This document shows, in pieces, positions 27,545-35,377 of a stretch of 64,000 nucleotides of DNA. The DNA is from Pseudomonas sp. FP2309. Its GTDB lineage: Bacteria > Pseudomonadota > Gammaproteobacteria > Pseudomonadales > Pseudomonadaceae. The stretch lies in contig NZ_CP117439.1 in the NCBI RefSeq assembly GCF_030687575.1, positions 5,099,501 through 5,163,500 of the forward strand. The letters run 5' to 3'. The notes under the pieces were generated by a model that was given only the letters and a program-made list of their open reading frames with translations, was not told where the DNA came from and did no database searches. The translations under genes and the position numbers were made by a program. Numbering within the stretch: the first letter of the stretch is position 1; every line of letters starts with the position of its first letter.

Positions 27545-29722
27545 ATGACTGAACACGTTCAAGTCGGTGGCCTGCAGGTCGCCAAAGTCCTGTTCGACTT
27601 CGTGAACAACGAAGCCATTCCCGGTACCGGCATCACTGCCGACCAGTTCTGGGCCGGCGCCGACAAGGTCATCCACGACCTGGCCCCGAAGAACAAAGCC
27701 CTGCTCGCCAAACGCGACGATTTCCAGGCGCGGATCGATACCTGGCACCAGACCCACGCGGGCCAGGCCCATGACCCGGTGGCCTACAAAGCCTTCCTGC
27801 AAGACATCGGATACCTGCTGCCAGAAGCCGCAGACTTCCAGGCCTCGACTCAAAACGTCGATGACGAGATTGCCCGCATGGCCGGCCCGCAGTTGGTGGT
27901 GCCGGTGATGAACGCCCGCTTCGCCCTCAACGCCTCCAATGCGCGTTGGGGCTCGCTGTATGACGCACTGTATGGCACCGATGCCATCAGCGAAGCCGAC
28001 GGCGCCGAAAAGGGCCGCGGCTACAACAAAGTGCGTGGCGACAAGGTCATCGCCTTCGCCCGTGCCTTCCTTGACGAAGCCGCTCCGCTCAGCGCCGGCA
28101 GCCACGTCGAGTCCACCGGTTACAAGATCGTCGACGGCAAGCTGATCGTCAGCCTCAAAGGCGGCAGCAACAGCGGCCTGCGTGACGATGCCCAGTTGAT
28201 CGGTTTCCAGGGCCCGGCCGCCGAGCCGATCGCGATCCTGCTCAAACACAACGGCCTGCACTTCGAGATCCAGATCGACGCCAACACCCCGGTCGGCCAG
28301 ACCGACGCCGCTGGCGTCAAAGATGTGCTGATGGAAGCCGCGCTGACCACCATCATGGACTGCGAAGACTCCGTCGCCGCTGTCGATGCCGATGACAAAG
28401 TGGTGATCTACCGCAATTGGCTCGGCCTGATGAAGGGCGACCTGGCTGAAGAAGTGGCCAAGGGCGGCAAGACCTTCACCCGCACCATGAACCCGGACCG
28501 CGTCTACACCGGCGTGAATGGTCAGGACGTCACCCTGCACGGTCGTTCGCTGTTGTTCGTACGCAACGTTGGTCACCTGATGACCATCGATGCGATTCTC
28601 GACAAAGACGGCAACGAAGTACCCGAAGGCATCCTTGACGGCCTGCTCACCAGCCTGGCGGCGATCCACAGCCTCAACGGCAACAGCAGCCGCAAGAACA
28701 GCCGCACCGGTTCGGTGTACATCGTGAAGCCGAAGATGCACGGCCCTGAAGAAGCCGCGTTCACCAACGAGCTGTTCGGCCGCATCGAAGACGTGCTGAA
28801 TCTGCCGCGCAACACCCTCAAAGTCGGGATCATGGACGAGGAACGCCGCACCACGGTCAACCTCAAGGCCTGCATCAAGGCCGCCAGCGAACGCGTGGTG
28901 TTTATCAACACCGGCTTCCTCGACCGCACCGGCGATGAGATCCACACCTCCATGGAAGCCGGCGCGATGGTGCGCAAGGCCGCGATGAAGGCGGAAAAAT
29001 GGATCGGCGCCTACGAAAACTGGAACGTCGATATTGGTTTGAGCACCGGCCTGCAAGGCCGTGCACAGATCGGTAAAGGCATGTGGGCAATGCCCGACCT
29101 GATGGCGGCGATGCTCGAGCAGAAAATCGCCCACCCACTGGCCGGCGCCAACACCGCCTGGGTGCCGTCGCCCACCGCCGCCGCGCTGCATGCGCTGCAC
29201 TATCACAAGGTCGACGTGTTCGCGCGCCAGGCCGAACTGGCCAAGCGCGAACGCGCCTCGGTCGACGACATCCTGACCATTCCTCTGGCCAGCAACACCG
29301 ATTGGTCCGAAGAAGAGATCCGCAACGAACTGGACAACAATGCCCAGGGCATCCTCGGCTATGTGGTCCGCTGGATCGACCAGGGTGTGGGGTGCTCGAA
29401 AGTGCCGGACATCAACGACGTCGGCCTGATGGAAGACCGCGCCACCCTGCGCATCTCCAGCCAGCACATTGCCAATTGGTTGCGCCACGGCATCGTCACT
29501 CAAGAACAGGTGATGGAAAGCCTCAAGCGCATGGCGCCGGTGGTGGACCGTCAGAATGCCGGGGATGCGTTGTACCGCCCATTGGCACCGGATTTCGACA
29601 GCAACATCGCGTTCCAGGCAGCGGTGGAGCTGGTGATTGAAGGCACCAAACAGCCCAACGGCTACACCGAGCCGGTCTTGCACCGCAGGCGTCGCGAGTT
29701 CAAGGCTAAAAACGGCCTGTAA
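27545..29722 (+). CDS. glcB: Malate synthase G
   Basis: 725 residues, [20 protein letters not shown] at the start, the usual length for isoform G. Characteristic segments are [74 protein letters not shown] and HYHKVDV. It condenses glyoxylate with acetyl-CoA to malate, serving glyoxylate-shunt and glycolate use. The start at 27545 is preferred to an ATG-like codon at 27533 because it matches the family N-terminus. Monocistronic: a strong terminator follows. Confidence 0.97.
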   Translation: MTEHVQVGGLQVAKVLFDFVNNEAIPGTGITADQFWAGADKVIHDLAPKNKALLAKRDDFQARIDTWHQTHAGQAHDPVAYKAFLQDIGYLLPEAADFQASTQNVDDEIARMAGPQLVVPVMNARFALNASNARWGSLYDALYGTDAISEADGAEKGRGYNKVRGDKVIAFARAFLDEAAPLSAGSHVESTGYKIVDGKLIVSLKGGSNSGLRDDAQLIGFQGPAAEPIAILLKHNGLHFEIQIDANTPVGQTDAAGVKDVLMEAALTTIMDCEDSVAAVDADDKVVIYRNWLGLMKGDLAEEVAKGGKTFTRTMNPDRVYTGVNGQDVTLHGRSLLFVRNVGHLMTIDAILDKDGNEVPEGILDGLLTSLAAIHSLNGNSSRKNSRTGSVYIVKPKMHGPEEAAFTNELFGRIEDVLNLPRNTLKVGIMDEERRTTVNLKACIKAASERVVFINTGFLDRTGDEIHTSMEAGAMVRKAAMKAEKWIGAYENWNVDIGLSTGLQGRAQIGKGMWAMPDLMAAMLEQKIAHPLAGANTAWVPSPTAAALHALHYHKVDVFARQAELAKRERASVDDILTIPLASNTDWSEEEIRNELDNNAQGILGYVVRWIDQGVGCSKVPDINDVGLMEDRATLRISSQHIANWLRHGIVTQEQVMESLKRMAPVVDRQNAGDALYRPLAPDFDSNIAFQAAVELVIEGTKQPNGYTEPVLHRRRREFKAKNGL

Positions 29723-29725
29723 ATG

Positions 29726-29758
29726 AAAAAGCCCTGATCGTGAGATCAGGGCTTTTTT
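29726..29758 (+). terminator. glcB terminator
   Basis: AAAAAGCCCTGATC-GTGA-GATCAGGGCTTTTTT: perfect stem, tetraloop and T-run directly after the glcB stop. It is symmetrical and may also serve the convergent receiver-protein gene. Confidence 0.95.
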
Positions 29759-29812
29759 CGTTGAGGTGTCCCGTCCTGTTTCCATCGGTGACCTGTAGCT
29801 ACGCCGCAACGA

Positions 29813-30280
29813 TCAGGAATCCATCCCCAACTCCTTCTTGACCAGCTTCGCCAGCTTCACGCTATCGATCGGTTTGAGCAAAAAGTCCACCACGCTCAAA
29901 TGCATCGCATCAATCACATCCGGCGCTTCGGCATCGCCCGACATGATGATGATCGGCAACGCTGCACGGATGGATTCGCGCACCTTGCGGATCAGCTCCA
30001 AACCGCTGCTCGGCTGCATGCGCAAGTCGGTGATCAACAAACCAATCGAGCTGCTGGAGTTCAACAGCTCCCAAGCCCTCTCCCCACTGTCGGCGGTCAT
30101 GCAGCGAATACCGTCCAGCCCCAGGATCTCCGCCAGCAGTTCCCGTGCGTCTTTATCGTCATCGACGATCAGCACCCGTTGCGGCGGTAAATCAGGTTCC
30201 AGCATCACAGCGCTCAGCGCCTCGCGCTCGGCGTCACTCAAAATATCGTGGTCGGACATACGGCTCTCGGCGGTTCTCAT
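29813..30280 (-). CDS. Single-domain response regulator (receiver only)
   Basis: 155 residues. One receiver domain (about residues 36-150) with acidic pocket VDDDKDARELLAE, phosphorylation site LLITDLRM, switch residue in IIIMSGDAE and lysine in FLLKPIDS. No output domain follows. The start at 30280 is chosen for GGGAGAG just upstream; an ATG at 30259 (MSDHDILSDAER) is an alternative. No sensor kinase lies next to it. It is divergent from the cNMP/CBS/DUF294 gene with a 186-bp gap, so a shared regulatory region is possible. Confidence 0.88.
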   Translation of the reverse strand: MRTAESRMSDHDILSDAEREALSAVMLEPDLPPQRVLIVDDDKDARELLAEILGLDGIRCMTADSGERAWELLNSSSSIGLLITDLRMQPSSGLELIRKVRESIRAALPIIIMSGDAEAPDVIDAMHLSVVDFLLKPIDSVKLAKLVKKELGMDS

Positions 30281-30466
30281 CACTCTCCCAGCACACTCGT
30301 CAGACATCTGTGAAACGGCGATCAATGTGCACTTCGTCGGAAAGTTTGCCTAGTGGGCGTTCTACGGGGTTTGGACGATATTCATGTAAGGTTTTTCCCT
30401 AGTCTGAGGCCATTTTCATCGACCTAGACTTACGTCCAATGGGCACCCAACGCGTAGGAGTCGACC

Positions 30467-32428
30467 ATGCAGGACGATAACGACAAAAACACTGCGGTCA
30501 CTGTTATGAGTAAAGCTGATGCCTTCGCCGAGGCGGGGAAAACTGCGGTATTGCAGAACATCCATGGCACGTTGCAGTTCCTGCAACGCTTCCCGCCGTT
30601 CAACCAAATGGAAAACGCCCACCTGGCGTTTCTGGTCGAGCAGTGCCAATTACGCTTCTTCGGCCCCGGCGAGAGCATTCTCAAACCGTCAGGCGGCCCG
30701 GTGGAGCACTTTTATATCGTCAAGCAAGGGCGCGTCGTTGGCGAACGGCCGGACTCGGCAGAAACCACTTTCGAAATCACCACCGGAGAGTGCTTCCCTC
30801 TCGCCGCGCTGCTCGGTGAACGCGCCACCCGCACCGAGCACAAGGCCGCCGAAGATACCTTCTGCCTGCAACTGAACAAACCGGCCTTTATCAAACTGTT
30901 CGCCCTCTCCAGCCCGTTTCGCGACTTTTCCCTGCGCGGCGTCAGCAGCCTGCTGGACCAGGTTAACCAACAAGTGCAGCAAAAAGCCGTGGAGACCCTC
31001 GGCACCCAATATTCGTTGAATACGCGCCTGGGCGAATTGGCCATGCGCCACCCGGTCACCTGCAGCCCGGATACGCCATTGCGCGAAGCGGTGACGCTGA
31101 TGCATGAGCAACAGGTGGGCAGCATTGTGATCGTCGACAGCCACAAGGCGCCCCTGGGGATCTTCACCCTGCGTGACCTGCGGCATGTAGTGGCCGATGG
31201 CGTGAGCGATTTCAGCCAGGGCATCGCCGCGCACATGACCCAAGCGCCGTTTTTTCTGACCCCGGACCACAGCGCTTTCGACGCCGCCATCGCCATGACC
31301 GAACGGCATATCGCCCACGTGTGCCTGGTCAAGGACCAGCGCCTGTGCGGCGTGGTGTCCGAGCGCGACTTGTTTTCCCTGCAACGTGTGGATCTGGTGC
31401 ACCTGGCCCGCACCATCCGCAACGCGCCGCGGGTGGAAAACCTGGTGGCGCTTCGCGGCGAGATCGGCCAGTTGGTCGAACGCATGCTGGCCCATGGCGC
31501 GTCGTCCACCCAGATCACCCACATTATTACGCTGCTCAACGACCACACCGTGTGCCGGGTAATCGAACTGAGCCTCGCCGAAAAAGGCGACCCCGGCGTG
31601 GCGTTCAGCTGGTTGTGTTTCGGCAGCGAAGGCCGTCGCGAACAGACCCTCTACACCGATCAGGACAACGGCATTCTGTTCGACGCCAGGGACGCCGTTG
31701 AAGCCGCCGAGATCCGCGCGCGTCTGCTGCCCCTGGCGCAGCAGATCAACCAGAGTCTGGCCTTGTGCGGGTTCAGCCTGTGCAAAGGCAACATCATGGC
31801 CGGCAACCCCGAGCTGTGCCTGTCGCGGGCGGAATGGGCGCGGCGCTTTGCGGCGTTCATTCGCGAGGCGACGCCGGAGAACCTGCTGGGTTCGAGCATC
31901 TATTTCGACCTGCGCGTGGTGTGGGGTGACGAGCAGGGCTGCGAGCAATTGCGCCAAGGCATTCTGGATCAAGTGGCGGACAACCGATTGTTCCAGCGCA
32001 TGCTTGCCGAGAACGCCTTGCGCCAGCGCCCGCCGGTGGGGCGTTTCCGCGAATTTGTGCTGACGCGCAAAGGCGGTGAAAAAGCCACCCTGGACCTTAA
32101 AGTGCAGGGCCTTACCCCGTTTGTCGACGGCGCACGCCTGCTGGCCCTGGCCAATGGTATCCACGCCAATAACACGCTGGAGCGCCTGCGCCAGTTGGTG
32201 GTCAAGGAAGTGATCGAACCGCTGGACGGCGCGGCCTATGAAGAGGCGTACCACTTTATCCAGCAGACGCGCATGCAGCAGCACCAGTTGCAAACCCGCG
32301 AGAACCAGCCGTATTCCAACCGCGTCGACCCCGACAGCCTCAACCATTTGGACCGACGCATCCTGCGCGAATCCCTGCGCCAGGCCCAACGCCTGCAAAG
32401 CAGCCTGACCCTGCGGTACCAACTGTGA
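30467..32428 (+). CDS. cNMP-binding/CBS/DUF294 nucleotidyltransferase-like protein
   Basis: 653 residues. Domains in order: a cyclic-nucleotide-binding-like beta-roll (about 30-150), a pair of CBS domains (about 190-310), and a DUF294 nucleotidyltransferase-like region with FGSEGRREQTLYTDQDNGIL (about 387-405), plus the DUF294 C-terminal domain. The GS-x-GR-x-E...TD-x-D pattern keeps the metal-binding acids of GlnD-type enzymes. The substrate is unknown; homologues often sit with an acetate permease and the same exonuclease. AGGAG six bases before the ATG fixes the start. Overlaps the exonuclease gene by four bases. Confidence 0.9.
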   Translation: MQDDNDKNTAVTVMSKADAFAEAGKTAVLQNIHGTLQFLQRFPPFNQMENAHLAFLVEQCQLRFFGPGESILKPSGGPVEHFYIVKQGRVVGERPDSAETTFEITTGECFPLAALLGERATRTEHKAAEDTFCLQLNKPAFIKLFALSSPFRDFSLRGVSSLLDQVNQQVQQKAVETLGTQYSLNTRLGELAMRHPVTCSPDTPLREAVTLMHEQQVGSIVIVDSHKAPLGIFTLRDLRHVVADGVSDFSQGIAAHMTQAPFFLTPDHSAFDAAIAMTERHIAHVCLVKDQRLCGVVSERDLFSLQRVDLVHLARTIRNAPRVENLVALRGEIGQLVERMLAHGASSTQITHIITLLNDHTVCRVIELSLAEKGDPGVAFSWLCFGSEGRREQTLYTDQDNGILFDARDAVEAAEIRARLLPLAQQINQSLALCGFSLCKGNIMAGNPELCLSRAEWARRFAAFIREATPENLLGSSIYFDLRVVWGDEQGCEQLRQGILDQVADNRLFQRMLAENALRQRPPVGRFREFVLTRKGGEKATLDLKVQGLTPFVDGARLLALANGIHANNTLERLRQLVVKEVIEPLDGAAYEEAYHFIQQTRMQQHQLQTRENQPYSNRVDPDSLNHLDRRILRESLRQAQRLQSSLTLRYQL

Positions 32429-33132
32429 GCCTGTTCGGTTGGTTGCGTGCATCCAAGCCCGGCCTGGACGCGGCGCAACAGCGGCGCCTGGAGCAACTGA
32501 TCAAGCCTGCGGCCTTGGGCGACAACACGCTGCGCAGCCAACGCTGGGTGGTGGTGGACCTGGAAACCAGCGGCCTGAACCTCAACCGCGATCAGGTGCT
32601 GTCGATCGGCGCGGTAGTGATCGAAGACGGCGCGGTGGATTTTTCCCAGCTGTTCGAACGCACCCTGCAACGCAGCGCCACCAAGCTCAGCCCCAGCGTG
32701 CTGATCCACGGCCTGGGGCCCAGCGCGATTGCGGCCGGCAGCGACCCGGTCGAAGCGCTGTTGGACTTCATGACGTTTGTCGGCGACAGCCCATTGCTGG
32801 CCTTTCATGCACCGTTCGACCAACACATGCTGGGCCGCGCACTCAAGGACAGCCTGGGTTATCGCCTGACCCACCCGTTCCTGGACGTGGCCGACCTTGC
32901 CCCGCTGCTCTGTCCTGAAGCGCACATTCGCGAAGCCGGGCTGGATGACTGGATCAATCACTTCCACCTGCAAGTGGGTGAGCGCCACCACGCCAGCGCC
33001 GATGCCCTGGCGACGGCAGAGCTGATGCTTATCCTGTTCAGCCGCGCGCGTTCGCAACACATAGACACGCCTCACGCGCTGCAAGCCCGCTTGAGCCAGT
33101 GGAAACGGCGCAAACAGGCGCCGTCTTTCTAA
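32425..33132 (+). CDS. DnaQ-like 3'-5' exonuclease
   Basis: 235 residues from a GTG that overlaps the preceding stop (GTGA). The DEDD exonuclease fold shows ExoI VVVDLETSGLNLNRDQVLSI (D-x-E), ExoII FHAPFDQHMLGRAL and ExoIII HHASADALATAELM. It resembles the epsilon subunit of DNA polymerase III but lacks the polymerase-binding tail of DnaQ. Its stable linkage with a DUF294/CBS protein suggests a shared but unknown role. Confidence 0.9.
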   Translation: MSLFGWLRASKPGLDAAQQRRLEQLIKPAALGDNTLRSQRWVVVDLETSGLNLNRDQVLSIGAVVIEDGAVDFSQLFERTLQRSATKLSPSVLIHGLGPSAIAAGSDPVEALLDFMTFVGDSPLLAFHAPFDQHMLGRALKDSLGYRLTHPFLDVADLAPLLCPEAHIREAGLDDWINHFHLQVGERHHASADALATAELMLILFSRARSQHIDTPHALQARLSQWKRRKQAPSF

Positions 33133-33320
33133 GGAGCGCAGTCCATTGGCTTTATTGAGGGGGGCCGGTTGCTGTGGTGCGCAGGCTTGCCCCTTCCCTT
33201 CTCCCCCCTCACCGACAGAACCCTGTCGTCATCAGGGAGAGCCGATCGTTCAAGCAGATGTCATTAAGCCTTCAACCCGACAGACGCCAATTGCGCGCAC
33301 CCGACGCCTCTGACACAATC

Positions 33321-33340
33321 GCGAATAATTCTCGTTAGTT
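33321..33340 (+). promoter_or_regulatory. Fur-box-like site before the ECF sigma gene
   Basis: GCGAATAATTCTCGTTAGTT resembles the A/T-rich GATAAT-type repeats of Pseudomonas Fur sites in front of FecI-type sigma genes. It lies 28 bp before the start. The match is partial. The remaining 33133-33320 region holds no recognisable gene. Confidence 0.45.
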
Positions 33341-33367
33341 TACACTTCCTGTTTATTCGGTGATGCC

Positions 33368-33886
33368 TTGTCGTCGGTCCAGAACCCACACAGTGAGCTT
33401 GTTGGCGCGTTGTATCGCGACCATCGCGGCTGGCTGTTGGCCTGGCTACGGCGCAACGTGGCCTGCCCGAGCCGCGCCGAAGACCTGAGCCAGGACACGT
33501 TCATGCGTTTGCTGGGCCGCGACGAGCTGCGCGCGCCCCGTGAGCCACGGGCGTTTCTGGTGGCGATCGCCAAGGGATTATTGTTCGACTACTTCCGCCG
33601 CGCGGCCCTGGAACAGGCCTACCTCACTGAGCTGATGCTGATCCCGGAAAGCGAACACCCCTCCCCGGAACAACAGCAACTGATCCTCGAAGACCTCAAG
33701 GCCATCGACCGTCTGCTCGGCAAGCTGTCGAGCAAGGCCCGCGCCGCCTTCCTCTACAACCGCCTCGACGGCCTGGGCCACGCCGAAATCGCCGAGCGCC
33801 TGGGCGTGTCGGTGCCCCGTGTGCGCCAGTATCTGGCCCAGGGCATTCGCCAGTGCTACATCGCGCTGTATGGCGAGCCTTCATGA
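33368..33886 (+). CDS. fiuI: FecI-type ECF sigma factor (FiuI-like)
   Basis: 172 residues from a TTG start (SSVQNPHSELVGALYRDHRG), with only a weak ribosome site. Region 2 includes LYRDHRGWLLAWLRRNVACPSRAEDLSQDTF-type residues (key part AEDLSQDTFMRLL) and region 4 has LGHAEIAERLGVSVPRVRQY. It directs transcription of the receptor gene after a cell-surface signal passes through the FecR-type partner. The symbol rests on order: PAO1 fiuI-fiuR-fiuA lies at the same place beside creBCD (recollection). Stop overlaps the next start (ATGA). Confidence 0.85.
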   Translation: MSSVQNPHSELVGALYRDHRGWLLAWLRRNVACPSRAEDLSQDTFMRLLGRDELRAPREPRAFLVAIAKGLLFDYFRRAALEQAYLTELMLIPESEHPSPEQQQLILEDLKAIDRLLGKLSSKARAAFLYNRLDGLGHAEIAERLGVSVPRVRQYLAQGIRQCYIALYGEPS

Positions 33887-34851
33887 GCGTGATCGGTGCC
33901 AAGCCGGTCTCGGCCCGCGTGCTGGACGCCGCGATTGCCTGGCAGTTATCCCTCGATTCGGGAGATGGCAGCGCGGTGGAACGCGAAGAGTTCAGCAAAT
34001 GGCTGGCCAGTCACGAGGAACACGCCCGCGCCTGGCGCCAGCTGGGCATGCTCGACCAGCGCTTCAGCGTGGCCTCGGGCCCGGCGCGCGTGGCGTTGTT
34101 GCAGTCGCGCGAAGGCATTCGCCAGCGCGTGCGCAAGCTCGGCAGCGGCCTGGCGAGTATCGCGCTGGTGTGCGGCTTGGCGTTGTTTGCCGGCGAACGC
34201 TACCTGCCGATCCACTATTGGCTGGCCGATCAGCGCACCGCCACCGGCGAGCAACGCACGCTGAACCTGGCGGATGGCACACAGATCAACCTCAACACCC
34301 ACAGCGCCATCGACGTGCGTTTCGATGAAAAACGCCGGCTGATCGTGTTGCAGGAAGGCGAAATCCTCGTCGAAACCGGCCACAACGATGCGCGCCCGTT
34401 CTATGTACAAACCCGCGACGGCAGCCTGCGGGCGCTGGGCACACGGTTCATCGTCAAGCGCGAAGACGACGCCACGCGCTTGAGCGTCCTGCAATCGGCG
34501 GTGGCGGCACAACCGCAGGCAGTGCATCAGGAACAGATTTTCAAGCAAGGCCAGCAAGTGCTGATGCGCAGCGATGGCCTTGGCCCTGCGCTTGCCGTCA
34601 CCCCCGCCACCGACGCCTGGACGCGCGGCATGCTGGTGGTCGACAACGCCCGCCTGGGAGACGTCATCAAGGAACTTGGCCGTTACCGCACCGGTTACCT
34701 GGGTGTGGATAAAGACGTGGCCGACCTGCGCATCACCGGCAGCTTCCCGCTGCACGACACCAGCCTGGCGCTTAACGCGTTGCTGCCGACCCTGCCGGTG
34801 CAGATCGAGCAGCACACGCCGTGGTGGGTGACCGTGATTGCCAAGCCTTAA
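33883..34851 (+). CDS. fiuR: FecR-type anti-sigma factor/transmembrane sensor (FiuR-like)
   Basis: 322 residues from the ATG at 33883, overlapping the sigma stop. It has an N-terminal cytosolic DUF4880-type domain (AIAWQLSLDSGDGSAVEREE FSKWL), one membrane helix near residue 90 (LASIALVCGLALFAG), a periplasmic FecR domain (GEQRTLNLADGTQINLNTHS), and a C-terminal STN-like part (MLVVDNARLGDVIKELGRYR). It holds the sigma factor until the receptor's signalling domain reports ligand. Confidence 0.9.
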   Translation: MSVIGAKPVSARVLDAAIAWQLSLDSGDGSAVEREEFSKWLASHEEHARAWRQLGMLDQRFSVASGPARVALLQSREGIRQRVRKLGSGLASIALVCGLALFAGERYLPIHYWLADQRTATGEQRTLNLADGTQINLNTHSAIDVRFDEKRRLIVLQEGEILVETGHNDARPFYVQTRDGSLRALGTRFIVKREDDATRLSVLQSAVAAQPQAVHQEQIFKQGQQVLMRSDGLGPALAVTPATDAWTRGMLVVDNARLGDVIKELGRYRTGYLGVDKDVADLRITGSFPLHDTSLALNALLPTLPVQIEQHTPWWVTVIAKP

Positions 34852-34865
34852 GGTTCCAGGTGTTT

Positions 34866-35277
34866 GATCGTTCCAACGCTCCGCGTGGCAACGCAGCACG
34901 GGACGCTCTGCGTCCAAAGCGTGACGCAGAGCGTCACAAGAGGCATTCCCACGCAGAGCGTGGGAACGATCAGAAACACACCACAACAATATGTTCACCC
35001 CGCCCTATCACTTTTGTTTGATCGTTCCAACGCTCCGCGTGGGAATGCAGCACGGGACGCTCTGCGTCCAAAGCGTGACGCAGAGCGTCACAAGAGGCAT
35101 TCCCGCGCAGAGCGTGGGAACGATCAGAAACACACCACAAAATATTTTCACCCCGCCCTATCACTTTTGTTTGATCGTTCCAACGCTCCGCGTGGGAATG
35201 CAGCACGGGACGCTCTGCGTCCAAAGCGTGACGCAGAGCGTCACAAGAGGCGTTCCCACGCGAGCGTGGGAACGATC
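34866..35277. repeat. Three tandem nested-palindrome repeats (about 154-bp period)
   Basis: Copies at 34866-34971, 35020-35125 and 35173-35277 each begin GATCGTTCCAACGC, end GCGTGGGAACGATC and contain inner palindromes GGACGC/GCGTCC and GTGACGCAGAGCGTCAC. Spacers of 48 bp and 47 bp (AGAAACACACCACAA...CACTTTTGTTT) are nearly identical, so the palindrome plus spacer was amplified as one unit. They occupy most of the 526-bp gap between fiuR and the receptor gene. The core equals the repeat behind the RAYT gene at the window end. Confidence 0.92.
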
Positions 35278-35377
35278 AGAAACACACCACAAAAATATTT
35301 TCACCTGGCCCTATCACTTTTCGATTCTCGTTCGGCACCTAGGCAATTGAGAAATATTTCCATTCAGGAGCCGCCCC

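Noticed and set aside
27512..29809. 765-codon open frame on the minus strand opposite glcB
   Set aside because: It mirrors a clear malate synthase gene; long antisense frames are a by-product of high GC content and biased third codon positions.
33133..33320. Possible small gene between the exonuclease and sigma genes
   Set aside because: No frame with a ribosome site or recognisable composition was seen.
34866..35277. CRISPR-like array
   Set aside because: Repeats are over 100 bp and palindromic, spacers are nearly identical rather than unique, and no cas gene is present.
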